Shown here in pieces: positions 1 through 9,166 of a DNA stretch of 64,000 nucleotides. The notes below the pieces were generated by a model. The model did not search any database, had not been told where the DNA came from, and saw only the letters and a program-made list of their open reading frames with translations. This DNA is from Sphingopyxis sp. Root154 (GTDB lineage: Bacteria > Pseudomonadota > Alphaproteobacteria > Sphingomonadales > Sphingomonadaceae). How positions within the stretch are numbered: the first letter of the stretch is position 1; each line of letters begins with the position of its first letter. Made by a program: the position numbers and the translations under genes. The stretch covers positions 496,001 to 560,000 of the forward strand of contig NZ_LMGI01000001.1 of the NCBI RefSeq assembly GCF_001427105.1. The letters are read 5' to 3'.

Positions 1-965
1 TCGTCGATGAACAAGGGCAGAGTCTGGAGCTGCTGCGCAGCGCGGCTCAGTTGCTGGAACTGCTCCTTGCTGATCTTGCCCATGCGCAGCGCCTCGCCCG
101 ACACCCCCGATTGTTCGGCGAGCACGCGCGTCGCGAGCTGGTCGGCGGACATTTCGAGGCTGAAAAAGGCGACCTTCGCGCCCATATTCTTCTCGGGCAG
201 GATGCCGTCGTCCTCGTCGCGGCGAAAACGCTCGGCGGCGTTGTACGCGATATTGGTCGCGAGCGACGTCTTGCCCATGCCCGGACGTCCGGCAAGGATC
301 ATCAAGTCCGAATTGTGCATGCCGCCAATCTTGGCGTTCATGCTGCCGATGCCCGTGGTGATCCCCGACAAATGGCCGCCCGAATTGAGCGCGCGCTCCG
401 CGGCCTGCAGCGCGGTGAGGCTCGCCTGGTTGAAGCTTTTGACCGACCCCATCTCGGCCTCGCCGCCCGCGACGCGGTAGAGCGCGGTTTCGGCTTCTTC
501 GATCTGCGCCTGCGGATCGACGCGCTCGCTGGTGTCGAGCGCATTGTCGACGAGCGTGCGCCCGACACCCGCGAGTTCGCGGAGCAGCGCGAGGTCGAAA
601 ATCTGCCGCGCAAAGTCGCGCGCGCCGATCAGGCCGGCGCCGCTGCCGGTCAGCTGCGCGAGATAGCCGACGCCGCCGACCGCCTTCATCGCCTCGTCCG
701 CCTCGAAATAGGGCTTGAGCGTCACCGGGGTCGCGATGCTGTTGCGCTCGATCAGCGCCATCGTCTGCTGAAAAATCCGGCCGTGGAGCGGTTCGAAGAA
801 ATGGTCGGGGGTCAGCGCGACCGGCAGATCCTCGACGACTCGGTTGTCGATCAGGATCGCGCCGAGGAACGCGGCCTCGGCCTCGATATTGCGCGGCATC
901 TGGCGCTCGTCGCCACTGGCAACGGCGGTCGGGATAAGGGCTAGTTCGGGCATCGCTGTCTTCAT
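1..965 (-). CDS. dnaB: Replicative DNA helicase DnaB (3' part outside window)
   Basis: Ring helicase that unwinds DNA ahead of the replisome. Reading the minus strand from an ATG at 965 (a second in-frame ATG lies at 953) gives about 321 residues of a protein usually near 500. The DnaB N-terminal domain, beginning around the RNIEAEAAFLGAIL stretch, covers roughly residues 20-125. A linker follows, then the RecA-like domain with Walker A GRPGMGKT and the P-loop lysine near residue 232. The DNA-binding C-terminal part is missing only because the window starts here. No strong Shine-Dalgarno separates the two candidate ATGs. It is divergent from the UPF0262 gene across about 115 bp. Confidence 0.95.
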   Translation of the reverse strand, partial: MKTAMPELALIPTAVASGDERQMPRNIEAEAAFLGAILIDNRVVEDLPVALTPDHFFEPLHGRIFQQTMALIERNSIATPVTLKPYFEADEAMKAVGGVGYLAQLTGSGAGLIGARDFARQIFDLALLRELAGVGRTLVDNALDTSERVDPQAQIEEAETALYRVAGGEAEMGSVKSFNQASLTALQAAERALNSGGHLSGITTGIGSMNAKIGGMHNSDLMILAGRPGMGKTSLATNIAYNAAERFRRDEDDGILPEKNMGAKVAFFSLEMSADQLATRVLAEQSGVSGEALRMGKISKEQFQQLSRAAQQLQTLPLFID

Positions 966-1080
966 GGGCCGGTGCCCGAGGCGGCGCAACCGGCGATGTC
1001 GCCCTGCCTATCATAACTGTGGAATGCTGTGAATAAGTCGGCTTGCCCTTCGCCCCCGGCCAAGTAGAAGCACGAACAGC

Positions 1081-1578
1081 ATGAGCGACGCAGACCCTTC
1101 GAAACAACGGATCATTTCGGTCGAACTCGACGAGGGGTCGATCGTCTGGCGGAATCCCGACGTCGAGCAGGAACGCCGCGTCGCAATCTTTGACCTGATC
1201 GAAGACAACAAGTTCGTGCCGCAGCGCGGACATGAGGATGGCTATGCCGGCCCCTACCGCCTCATGCTACGTGTGGAGGAAGGCCGCCTCATCTTTGAAA
1301 TTTCACGCGAAGATGGGTCGCCGCTCGAGGCGATCATCCTCGGCCTTGGACGCTTCCGCCGTCCGATCCGCGACTATTTCGCGATCTGCGACAGCTATTA
1401 TCAGGCGATCAAGACCTCGACTGCGCAACAGATCGAGACCGTCGACATGGCGCGGCGCGGCCTGCATAACGAGGCGGCCGAAATGCTGATGGACCGGCTC
1501 GACGGCAAGATCGCGGTCGATTTCGACACGGCGCGACGATTGTTCACGCTGATCTGCGTGCTGCACATCAAGGGCTAG
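1081..1578 (+). CDS. UPF0262 family protein
   Basis: 165-residue protein matching the UPF0262 family as I remember it, a small alphaproteobacterial family of unknown function. The internal stretch with [19 protein letters not shown] and the C-terminal [15 protein letters not shown] segment are the recognisable parts. It has no signal peptide, membrane segment or catalytic motif that I can name. The GH25-like gene follows after 2 bases and then cdd by an ATGA overlap, so the three are probably co-transcribed. Confidence 0.85.
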   Translation: MSDADPSKQRIISVELDEGSIVWRNPDVEQERRVAIFDLIEDNKFVPQRGHEDGYAGPYRLMLRVEEGRLIFEISREDGSPLEAIILGLGRFRRPIRDYFAICDSYYQAIKTSTAQQIETVDMARRGLHNEAAEMLMDRLDGKIAVDFDTARRLFTLICVLHIKG

Positions 1579-1580
1579 CG

Positions 1581-2336
1581 ATGGCGACGGGGGCAATCAG
1601 GGGCGGAAAGACGGCACAGATCGCTGGCGCGTGGCGCGCCGCGATCGCGCGCCTGTTGCGCCGGATCGGCGCCGCGATCGTGCTGTTGCTCTTCGCTGCC
1701 GGCCTTGCACTCTGGTGGGCCGCGCGCTGGACCCCCGACCGCGCGCTCTATCCGACGCAGGGGGTGACGATCGACGCGGGCAACGGCGATGTCCATTGGG
1801 GGTCGATCAAGGCCGCGGGCGCTGATTTCGCTTACATTATGGGAACCGACGGATCGGCGGCCGTAGACCCGAAGTTCGCACGCAACATGACAAGCGCCCG
1901 TGAAGCCGGCGTGCAGGCGGGCGCGATCCACCGCTACAGCCTCTGCCAGCTCGCGACCGATCAGGCCGCCAATTTCATCCGCCACGTGCCGCGCCGCGCC
2001 GACGCGCTGCCCGCCGTCGTCTGGCTCGATTATGCCGATCGCTGCCCCGACCGGCCAACGCGCGCGCTTCTGCTCTCCGAACTCGCCACATTTCTGGCGC
2101 AGATCGAAGCGCATATGGGCAAACAGAGCGTGATCGCCCCCGGCCCGGCGTTCGAGAGCGATTACAAGGTGACGCAAGGCATCGCGCGTACCACATGGCT
2201 GCGCCGCGATTTCTTCGAACCCGATTATGGTGCACACCCTTGGGCTATGTGGCAGGCGAACGACTATGTGCGCCTGTCGGGCGCCGAGGGCACCGTCGGC
2301 TGGAACGCGCTGCGCCCGCAAGGAGAGATGCGATGA
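1581..2336 (+). CDS. Membrane-anchored GH25 (lysozyme-like) domain protein, catalytic acids degenerate
   Basis: 251 residues. One N-terminal membrane segment (about residues 30-48) is followed by a periplasmic GH25 fold: GVTIDAGNGDVHW at 61-73, DFAYIMGTDG at 82-91, VDPKF at 95-99, and AMWQANDYV near the C-terminus. GH25 muramidases normally carry an Asp in the first strand (GiDvSh) and a D-x-E pair in the middle strand. Here the first Asp position is Thr63, and the D-x-E site reads D150-Y-A152, so the presumed general-acid Glu is Ala. The fold assignment is good; muramidase activity is doubtful. The gene overlaps the cdd start by 4 bases (ATGA). Confidence 0.8.
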   Translation: MATGAIRGGKTAQIAGAWRAAIARLLRRIGAAIVLLLFAAGLALWWAARWTPDRALYPTQGVTIDAGNGDVHWGSIKAAGADFAYIMGTDGSAAVDPKFARNMTSAREAGVQAGAIHRYSLCQLATDQAANFIRHVPRRADALPAVVWLDYADRCPDRPTRALLLSELATFLAQIEAHMGKQSVIAPGPAFESDYKVTQGIARTTWLRRDFFEPDYGAHPWAMWQANDYVRLSGAEGTVGWNALRPQGEMR

Positions 2337-2785
2337 CCGAGGACCGTGATGCCCTGATCGACGCCGCGCGCGACGCCGCGAGCCGCGCCTATGCCCCCTA
2401 TTCGGGCTTTCATGTCGGCGCCGCGCTGCTGCTCAAGAATGGCGACATCGTCACCGGCGCCAATGTCGAGAATGCGAGCTACGGCCTCACCCTCTGCGCC
2501 GAAACCGTGGCGGTGGCGAAGATCGTCAACGAGGGCTGGATCGGCGAACTCGCCGAGGTCGCGATCGTCGGCGGGCGCCCTCATGGCGACGAATTGCTGG
2601 GCGCCGCCCCGGTCAATCCGTGCGGCCGTTGCCGCCAGATCCTCAACGAAGCGGCCGAGCAGTCGCAGACCGATATCCTCGTCCATTGCGCCTCGGGTGA
2701 CGGCAAGGAGGTCATGACCTACCGCCTCAGCCAATTGCTGCCGGCCGCCTTCGGGCCCAAGGATCTTGGCCTCATCGCCGACTGA
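2333..2785 (+). CDS. cdd: Cytidine deaminase
   Basis: Converts cytidine and deoxycytidine to uridine and deoxyuridine in pyrimidine salvage. The 150-residue homotetramer-type enzyme shows the CAE motif (Cys55, catalytic Glu57) and PCGRC (Cys97, Cys100), the zinc ligands of this family. The substrate-binding NVENASYG stretch precedes them. The start ATG at 2333 overlaps the upstream stop as ATGA. An open frame continues upstream, but the overlap and the conserved N-terminus set this start. dcd follows after 39 bp, so two deaminases of pyrimidine nucleotide metabolism sit together. Confidence 0.95.
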   Translation: MTEDRDALIDAARDAASRAYAPYSGFHVGAALLLKNGDIVTGANVENASYGLTLCAETVAVAKIVNEGWIGELAEVAIVGGRPHGDELLGAAPVNPCGRCRQILNEAAEQSQTDILVHCASGDGKEVMTYRLSQLLPAAFGPKDLGLIAD

Positions 2786-2824
2786 CCGCTTGCGCAATCG
2801 CGCGGCCCCCGACAAGAAAGCGCC

Positions 2825-3379
2825 ATGGCCATTCTTTCCGACAAATGGATTCGCGAAGCCGCCCGGACGCAGGGCATGATCGAGCCTTTCGTGGAGGCGC
2901 AGCGCCGCGACGGCTGCATCAGCTACGGCCTCTCCTCCTATGGCTATGATGCGCGCGTTGCACCTGAGTTCAAGATCTTCACCAACGTCGACAGCACGAT
3001 CGTCGATCCCAAGGATTTCAATCCGAAGAATTTCGTCGACCGCGAAACCGACGTGTGCATCATCCCGCCGAACAGCTTCGCGCTTGCGCGCACGGTCGAA
3101 TATTTCCGCATCCCGCGCGACGTGCTCGTCATCTGCCTCGGCAAGTCGACCTATGCGCGCTGCGGCATCATCGTGAATGTCACGCCGCTCGAGCCCGGCT
3201 GGGAAGGCCATGTGACGCTCGAATTTTCGAACACCACCCCCCTGCCCGCCAAGATCTACGCCAACGAGGGCGCGTGCCAGTTCCTGTTCCTTCAGGGTAA
3301 TGAGCCGTGCGAGACGAGCTACGCCGACCGCGCGGGCAAATATATGGGACAAAAGGGCGTCACGCTGCCCAAGCTTTGA
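2825..3379 (+). CDS. dcd: dCTP deaminase
   Basis: Deaminates dCTP to dUTP, the precursor of dTMP, in the cytosol. The 184-residue protein has the usual family length. It carries the family's KSTYARCG triphosphate-binding segment and the [12 protein letters not shown] stretch holding the catalytic Glu. The start ATG follows an AAGAAAGCGCC leader. It lies directly downstream of cdd on the same strand. Confidence 0.95.
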   Translation: MAILSDKWIREAARTQGMIEPFVEAQRRDGCISYGLSSYGYDARVAPEFKIFTNVDSTIVDPKDFNPKNFVDRETDVCIIPPNSFALARTVEYFRIPRDVLVICLGKSTYARCGIIVNVTPLEPGWEGHVTLEFSNTTPLPAKIYANEGACQFLFLQGNEPCETSYADRAGKYMGQKGVTLPKL

Positions 3380-3458
3380 TACCGCGACTTACGCTAACGC
3401 GCTTGCCCTCACAGCGAAAATTGATAACGTTCCCATAAATCAAAATGGGGATGAGGCC

Positions 3459-5180
3459 ATGAACTTCCGTGCCGTCGCGCTGGCAATCGCCACACTGCTT
3501 TGCTCCACCACCGCGCACGCCGAAGGCTTTCTGAAGGTCGAGGGGACGCAGATCGTCGACGGATCGGGCAAACCCGTCATCCTTCGCGGCATGGGGCTCG
3601 GCGGCTGGATGCTCCAGGAAGGCTATATGCTGAAGCTCGGCGAGGTCGGCCAGCAGCACAAGATCCGCGCGAAACTCGTCGAACTCGTCGGCGAGCAACG
3701 CACCGCCCAATTCTACCGCTCCTGGCTCGACAACCACACGACCGAGGCCGACATCGCCGCGATGGCAAAATGGGGCTTCAACTCGGTGCGGCTGCCAATC
3801 CATTTCGACCAGCTCACCCTGCCCGCCGACAAGGAACCCAAAGCCGGTGAAGACACATGGCACGAGGAAGGTTTCCAACGCATCGACCGCCTGCTCGCGT
3901 GGAGTAAGGCGAACGGCATGTACCTGATTCTCGACCTCCACGCCGCGCCGGGTGGCCAGGGCAATGACCTCGCGATCTCCGACCGCGACCCCGCCAAACC
4001 GTCGCTCTGGCAAAGCGAAGAAAACCAGCGCAAGACCGTAATGCTGTGGACCAAGCTCGCTGCGCGCTACAAGGACGAGCCGTGGATCGGCGGCTACGAC
4101 CTGATCAACGAACCCAATTGGAGCTTTGCCACCCCCGGCAAGGGCAATGGCTGTGACGAAACCGAAAACACGGCGGTCTGGAGCCTGCAACAGAGGATCA
4201 CTGCGGCGATCCGCCAGGTCGACAAGCAGCATATCGTGATCATCGAGGGCAATTGCTGGGGCAATAATTACAAGGGCCTGCCGCCCGCGTGGGACGCCAA
4301 TCTGGTGCTGAGCTTCCACAAATACTGGAACCGCAACGACGCTGCGAGCATCGCCGAGATCAAGGCGCTACGCACCAGCTATAATCGCCCGATCTGGCTC
4401 GGCGAATCGGGAGAGAACAGCAATGGCTGGTTTCGCGATGCGATCGCGCTCGTCGAAGGTGACGGCACCGGTTGGAATTTCTGGCCATGGAAGAAGATCG
4501 GCTTCAACCAGCCGCTCGAGATCGTCGCGGGCGACGGTTGGATGCAGATCGTCGCGTGGATGACCGGCAAGGGACCCAAGCCCGGCGCCGACGAGGCATA
4601 TGCCGCGATGATGCAGCTCGCCGAAAACATCCGCTTCGACAAGAATATCCCGAAGCCCGACGTCATCGACGCAATGTTCCGCCAGCCGCGCGATGCGAGC
4701 CATCGGCCCTTTGCCGCCCGCACACTGGACAGCAAACCGCTGACCATCGCCGCCGCCGACTACGACCTTGGCCCGCCGGGCGTCGCCTATCATGACAGCG
4801 TCGACGCCAATTACCACGTCGCGACCGGCGGCGAGCGGACACCGTGGAACAATGGCACGACCTACCGCAACGACGGCGTCGATATTGCGCGCGCCGCCGA
4901 CGGCACGCCCTATGTCAGCGATTTCGTCACCGGCGAATATATGCGCTACAGCGCCGATGTCGCGAAGGCCGGCCGCTGGACCGTCACAGCGCGCGTGCGC
5001 TCGGCCAAGGGCGGCCGCATCGGCATCGACGAGCGCGGCGTCGCCATTCCCGCGAGTACGGCATGGCAGGTCGCCAAGCTCGCCGATGTCGACCTGCCCG
5101 CCGGGCCCGGCGCTGCCACCCTCCGCGCCATCGATTGCAGCGACTGCGAGGTCGCCGAACTCGTCTTCACCCCGCGCTAA
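3459..5180 (+). CDS. Secreted GH5 glycoside hydrolase (endoglucanase-type) with C-terminal carbohydrate-binding-like domain
   Basis: 573 residues starting with a Sec signal peptide (MNFRAVALAIATLLCSTTAHA). Residues of about 25-450 are a GH5 barrel: the acid/base Glu is in LINEPNW (Glu218) and the nucleophile in WLGESGEN (Glu316). The last 120 or so residues contain YRNDGVDI and look like a beta-sandwich carbohydrate-binding module of the CBM6/35 type seen after cellulases. Substrate is inferred to be a beta-1,4-glucan or related polymer; the exact linkage cannot be read from sequence. The chosen ATG gives a signal peptide; the frame stays open upstream but overlaps dcd there. No other polysaccharide genes adjoin it. 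Confidence 0.9.
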   Translation: MNFRAVALAIATLLCSTTAHAEGFLKVEGTQIVDGSGKPVILRGMGLGGWMLQEGYMLKLGEVGQQHKIRAKLVELVGEQRTAQFYRSWLDNHTTEADIAAMAKWGFNSVRLPIHFDQLTLPADKEPKAGEDTWHEEGFQRIDRLLAWSKANGMYLILDLHAAPGGQGNDLAISDRDPAKPSLWQSEENQRKTVMLWTKLAARYKDEPWIGGYDLINEPNWSFATPGKGNGCDETENTAVWSLQQRITAAIRQVDKQHIVIIEGNCWGNNYKGLPPAWDANLVLSFHKYWNRNDAASIAEIKALRTSYNRPIWLGESGENSNGWFRDAIALVEGDGTGWNFWPWKKIGFNQPLEIVAGDGWMQIVAWMTGKGPKPGADEAYAAMMQLAENIRFDKNIPKPDVIDAMFRQPRDASHRPFAARTLDSKPLTIAAADYDLGPPGVAYHDSVDANYHVATGGERTPWNNGTTYRNDGVDIARAADGTPYVSDFVTGEYMRYSADVAKAGRWTVTARVRSAKGGRIGIDERGVAIPASTAWQVAKLADVDLPAGPGAATLRAIDCSDCEVAELVFTPR

Positions 5181-5255
5181 GGCCGGCGGAACCCATCGCC
5201 TCCCCAAGCGTCCTGTCTGCACAAGCGGACGGGGCGCTCTAGGGAAGGAATGCCC

Positions 5256-5768
5256 ATGTCCATGATCGCTGTCTTCATCGGCCGCCTGTTCATTGCCTTG
5301 ATTTTCATCGTGTCGGGGATCAACAAGCTGATCCATGTGTCCGACACCACCGCGATGATCGCGACCTCCGGCCTGCCCGGTGGTCTCGCCATCCCGGTCG
5401 GCCTGTTCGAACTCATCGCGGGCATCTGCATCGCGCTCGGCATCGCCGTGCGCCTAGTGTCGATCCTGCTCGCGGGCTTCGTCCTTGCCACCATCCTCTT
5501 CTTCCACCGCGAGTTCACCGACCCGGTGCAGGCGATGGCGGCGATGAAGAATCTGGCGATCGCGGGCGGCCTGCTCTGCCTCTTCGGCTATGGCCACACG
5601 CGCTGGAGCTACGACGCGCTGCGCCAGCGCCGCCGCGACGAGCTCGCCACGCATCGGGCACAGCAGCATGCGAGCGACGCCGAACTGCGCGCCGCGCGCG
5701 CCGAGGGCCGCGCCGAAGCGATCGGGACGCCCGTAGTGTTAGAAAAACGCCCCTTCTGGCGCCGCTAG
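5256..5768 (+). CDS. DoxX family membrane protein
   Basis: About 170 residues with four predicted membrane helices (residues about 2-20, 45-65, 68-85 and 95-115) followed by a charged Arg/Ala-rich cytoplasmic tail. DoxX proteins are small inner-membrane proteins linked to redox or sulfur stress in some bacteria; the exact role here is unknown. AAGGAATGCCC places the Shine-Dalgarno six bases before the ATG at 5256, which I prefer over the ATG at 5250 that lies inside that signal. Transcribed alone, 69 bp after the glucanase. Confidence 0.85.
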   Translation: MSMIAVFIGRLFIALIFIVSGINKLIHVSDTTAMIATSGLPGGLAIPVGLFELIAGICIALGIAVRLVSILLAGFVLATILFFHREFTDPVQAMAAMKNLAIAGGLLCLFGYGHTRWSYDALRQRRRDELATHRAQQHASDAELRAARAEGRAEAIGTPVVLEKRPFWRR

Positions 5769-5811
5769 ACCTTCGCGCTTGGCAAGCTTCCCCGCCTGCG
5801 CTAGCCTCCAC

Positions 5812-5827
5812 TTAACGTTTACGTAAA
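5812..5827. promoter_or_regulatory. Candidate operator, imperfect palindrome TTAACGTTTACGTAAA
   Basis: Inverted repeat (6 of 8 arm positions match) ending 12 bp before the ATG at 5840 and abutting its Shine-Dalgarno GGGAGGA. It is nearly the same as the site at 21900, sharing ACGTnnACGTAAAGG. The pattern resembles my recollection of MerR-type LiuR operators that control acyl-CoA and branched-chain catabolism; that link is inference. Confidence 0.5.
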
Positions 5828-5839
5828 GGGAGGATAGCC

Positions 5840-7012
5840 ATGGCGGGGACCCGCGAGTTCGACATCATTGTCTATGGCGCGACCGGTTTCACCGGGCGCC
5901 TTGTCGCCGAATATGTCGCCGCCCATTATGCGGGCCGCAAGGATGCGCCGAAATGGGCGATGGCGGGGCGCAGCGCCGACAAGCTTGCTGAGGTGCGTGA
6001 TCTGATCGGCGCGCCCAAGGACACCCCGCTCGTCGTCGCCGATGCAAGCGATCCGGCGAGTCTCGATGCGATGGCGGCGCGCGCCGAGGTCATCCTGACC
6101 ACCGTCGGCCCGTACCAGCTTTACGGGGGCGAACTCGTTGCCGCGTGCGTAAAGGCGGGCACCGCCTATGCCGACCTTTGCGGCGAGCCCGGCTGGATGC
6201 GCGAGATGATCGACGAACATCAGGACGCGGCCAAGGCATCGGGGGCGCGCATCACCTTCAGCTGCGGCTTCGATAGCATCCCGTTCGACCTCGGCGTCCA
6301 TTTCCTGCAGGCCGAAGCGGTAAAACGCCACGGCAAGCCCGCACCGCGCGTCAAGGGCCGCGTGCGCAAGATGGCAGGCGGCGCCTCGGGCGGCACGATC
6401 GCCAGCCTCACCGAAACGATGAAGGCAATCGCGCGCAAACCCTCGCTTGCACTGCTGCTCAAATCCTCGTTCGCGTTGACCCCGGGCTTCGAAGGACCGT
6501 CTCAGCCGACCGGGCTGATCCCCGAATATGACAGCGCGACGGGAACGTGGACGGCGCCCTTCGTCATGGCGGCGATCAACACCAAGAATGTCCACCGCAC
6601 CAACTTCCTGCTCGGTCATGCATGGGGCGCGGACCTCGTCTACGACGAGATGATGATGACGACGATCGGCGACGCCGGGAAAGCGATGGCGGAAGCGATT
6701 GCCAAGGCGAACCCGTTCGGCGAATCCAAGCTCCAGCCGGGCGAAGGCCCGAGCAAGGAAGAGCGCGAAAACGGCTTCTACGACATCCTCTTCGTCGGCG
6801 AATATCCCGACGGGACGAGCGTTCGTGCAAGCGTCCAGGGCGACCGCGACCCCGGCTATGGCTCGACGTCGAAGATGCTCGCCGAAACGGGCATCGCTTT
6901 GCTCGCGGACAAGGGCCAAGGCGGCATCTGGACCCCGGGTGCGCTGCTCGGCGACGCATTGATCGAGCGGCTGACGGCCAATGCCGGACTGACTTTCCAG
7001 ATCGAGGACTGA
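5840..7012 (+). CDS. Saccharopine dehydrogenase-like NAD(P)-binding oxidoreductase
   Basis: 390 residues with an N-terminal Rossmann fold, IIVYGATGFTGRLVAEYV (residues about 9-26), and the AGRS segment that follows in saccharopine-reductase-like proteins. In this branch the best-known members are trans-acting enoyl reductases and uncharacterised lipid-associated reductases, not true lysine enzymes. A SCGFDSIPFD motif lies near residue 140. The thioesterase starts 7 bp downstream, so the two form an operon, and both likely act on acyl groups. A palindromic operator sits directly upstream. Substrate unknown. Confidence 0.8.
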   Translation: MAGTREFDIIVYGATGFTGRLVAEYVAAHYAGRKDAPKWAMAGRSADKLAEVRDLIGAPKDTPLVVADASDPASLDAMAARAEVILTTVGPYQLYGGELVAACVKAGTAYADLCGEPGWMREMIDEHQDAAKASGARITFSCGFDSIPFDLGVHFLQAEAVKRHGKPAPRVKGRVRKMAGGASGGTIASLTETMKAIARKPSLALLLKSSFALTPGFEGPSQPTGLIPEYDSATGTWTAPFVMAAINTKNVHRTNFLLGHAWGADLVYDEMMMTTIGDAGKAMAEAIAKANPFGESKLQPGEGPSKEERENGFYDILFVGEYPDGTSVRASVQGDRDPGYGSTSKMLAETGIALLADKGQGGIWTPGALLGDALIERLTANAGLTFQIED

Positions 7013-7019
7013 AGACAAC

Positions 7020-7820
7020 ATGACGATCTCTCCCAGCGCGCTCGACGCGCTGCTCTCGACACTGAGCACCGAAGAGGGCGTGGCCAAGGCGCATATCGAC
7101 GAAGGATGGATGCAGGGGCGCACCGCCTATGGCGGGATCAGCTCGGCGGTCGCGCTCGCGGGCACGATGGCGCTCCACCCGACCGACACGCCGCTGCGTT
7201 ATGCGCAGATCAGCTTCGTCGGCCCCGTCGGCGGCGATTGCACCGTCGAAACGCGCGTGCTGCGCCAGTCGAAATCTTCGCTGTTCATCGACGCCGGCGT
7301 GTCGAGCGATCAGGGCTTCGGCACCGCTGCGGTCTTCGCCTTTTCAGGCGACCGCAAGAGCCACCTCGACCATGATCGCCTGTCGGTGCCCGACGCGCCC
7401 GCCCCCGAGACGCTCGCACCGGTGCCCGATCATCACGCGCGCCCGTCTTTCACGCGCCATTTCGACATGCGCCCGACCACCGGCCCGCGCTTCGGGTGGA
7501 AAAGCGATGTCGGCGAATATCTGACCTGGGTTCGCTTCGTCGAGGAGCCCGCGTGCCATCCGGCGGTCGCGCTGCTCGCGATGGGCGACGCCCTTCCCCC
7601 CGCGGCGATGGCGCTGTTCACCGAATTCGGGCCGATCAGCTCGATGAACTGGACGGTCAATATGCTCACCGGCGCGCCGACGACCGACGATGGCTGGTGG
7701 CTGCTGTCAGCCAAGACGGGCTATGCTCGCCACGGGCTGTCGGTGCAGGACATGATGCTGTGGAACCGCGCCGGGGAACCCGTCCTCAGCGGCAGTCAGG
7801 CGATCGCGATCTACGCCTGA
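7020..7820 (+). CDS. TesB-like double-hotdog acyl-CoA thioesterase
   Basis: 266-residue protein with two hotdog halves. The N-terminal half has AHIDEGWMQGRTAYGGISSAVAL, and the C-terminal half carries the WVRF and SMNWTVNML stretches typical of family thioesterases that hydrolyse acyl-CoA. It has no signal peptide. It is second in the operon with the reductase at 5840. Its stop overlaps the 3' end of the convergent histidine kinase gene by 10 bp, so there is no independent terminator between them. Confidence 0.8.
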   Translation: MTISPSALDALLSTLSTEEGVAKAHIDEGWMQGRTAYGGISSAVALAGTMALHPTDTPLRYAQISFVGPVGGDCTVETRVLRQSKSSLFIDAGVSSDQGFGTAAVFAFSGDRKSHLDHDRLSVPDAPAPETLAPVPDHHARPSFTRHFDMRPTTGPRFGWKSDVGEYLTWVRFVEEPACHPAVALLAMGDALPPAAMALFTEFGPISSMNWTVNMLTGAPTTDDGWWLLSAKTGYARHGLSVQDMMLWNRAGEPVLSGSQAIAIYA

Positions 7821-9166
7821 ACCGGCAGCGCGATCACCGCATCGAGACCGCCGCCGGAACGATTGCTCAGCGCCAACACCCCGCCCTCACCCTCGGCGAT
7901 GTCGCGTGCGATCGACAGGCCCAGCCCGGCACCGCCGGTCGCGCGATTGCGCGATTGTTCGCCGCGTGCGAAGGGTTCGATCAGCGTCTTGATCTGCTCG
8001 TCGGTCAGGCCGGGGCCGTCGTCGGAAACGATAATCCGCGCCAATGCTCCGTCGGTGTCAACCGACAGCCGCGCCCGCACGCCATAAGCGATCGCATTGT
8101 CGGCAAGATTGCGCAGCGCACGCTTGAGCAGCATCGGCCGCGCCAGCACGGCGGCGTCGGCAATATCGCCGATTTCGACATCCTTGCCGCGCTCCTGATA
8201 ATCGGCCGCGAGTTCGCCGATCAATTCGCGCAGCGGGATACGCTCGCGCGCCTCGGTTCCCGCACCCGATCGCGCCAGCGCCAAAATATCGCTCAGCATC
8301 GCGGTCATTTCCTCGATGCTCGCGATCATCTTGTCGCGCAGCGTCTCCTCCTCGACCTGCTCGACACGCACGCGCAGGCTGGCGAGCGGGGTGCGCAAAT
8401 CGTGGCCGACGGCACCGAGCATCCGGTCCTTATCCGACAGCATCGCCGAAATTCGGCCGCGATAGGCGTTGAACGCACCGATCAGCTCGCGCACATCCGA
8501 CGGCCCCTCTTCCTCGAGCGGCTCGGCATCGCGCAGCGCCGGATTGGCGCGCGCGGCGCGCGTCAGGTCGCGCAGCGGCCGCGCCGCGCGCCACGCGATC
8601 AGCATGATCGGAACCAGCAGCAACAGATAGAGCGACAGCGTCTGCCAGACGAGGAAACCCTGCAGCCGGTTGCCGCCCGCAGCAATCCGCGTTCGCACCG
8701 CGAAATAGCGCCCGTCGACCTTCGCGACGACAATGACGGCCCGATCTGGAAAGGCGGGCCGGCGCAGTCGCTGCCGTTCGCGCGGCGGGAGCGCCCACGC
8801 GTCGACCATGGTCGCAGGAATATTGGTCTCGCCGAGCAAACCTTCGACATAGGCGGCAAGGTCGGGCACCCGGACGGCGCCGACGGAGATCGGGGGGGGA
8901 TGATCGGAGATCACCAGCTTCTGGGCACGCTCGCGCGCCTCGTGCCGCTCGCGTTCGTTCCGCGGCGGCCTGAAGTCGCCGCGCCGGTCGCGCTCGATCG
9001 CATCGATGATCCGCGCGACGGCCATGCCGCCGCCGTGCGCCAGGGTCTGTTGCCGCATCCCGCGCGACAGCAGCACGAAATTGATCGCCTGCGCGACGAA
9101 CAGCATCACCGCGACCGCAAAGACGAGCTGGCCGACAAGGCTTTTGGGCCACAACCGCAGTTTCAC
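7811..9166 (-). CDS. Two-component sensor histidine kinase
   Basis: 451 residues from a GTG that overlaps the response-regulator stop as GTGA. Membrane helices at about residues 11-31 and 174-192 flank a periplasmic sensor domain. HAMP and DHp follow with the H-box GHDLRTPL (His255), then a HATPase domain with N-box NLADNAIAYG and the GLGLSIA G2 box. It should phosphorylate the regulator encoded just upstream. The periplasmic domain shows no motif I can tie to a ligand. The neighbouring EF-hand protein suggests, but does not show, a calcium or envelope signal. Confidence 0.92.
   Translation of the reverse strand: MKLRLWPKSLVGQLVFAVAVMLFVAQAINFVLLSRGMRQQTLAHGGGMAVARIIDAIERDRRGDFRPPRNERERHEARERAQKLVISDHPPPISVGAVRVPDLAAYVEGLLGETNIPATMVDAWALPPRERQRLRRPAFPDRAVIVVAKVDGRYFAVRTRIAAGGNRLQGFLVWQTLSLYLLLLVPIMLIAWRAARPLRDLTRAARANPALRDAEPLEEEGPSDVRELIGAFNAYRGRISAMLSDKDRMLGAVGHDLRTPLASLRVRVEQVEEETLRDKMIASIEEMTAMLSDILALARSGAGTEARERIPLRELIGELAADYQERGKDVEIGDIADAAVLARPMLLKRALRNLADNAIAYGVRARLSVDTDGALARIIVSDDGPGLTDEQIKTLIEPFARGEQSRNRATGGAGLGLSIARDIAEGEGGVLALSNRSGGGLDAVIALPVQA

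Noticed and set aside
51..944. Long plus-strand open frame opposite dnaB
   Set aside because: It is the antisense shadow of a gene with clear DnaB motifs; composition is Arg/Ala/His-rich with no conserved domain.
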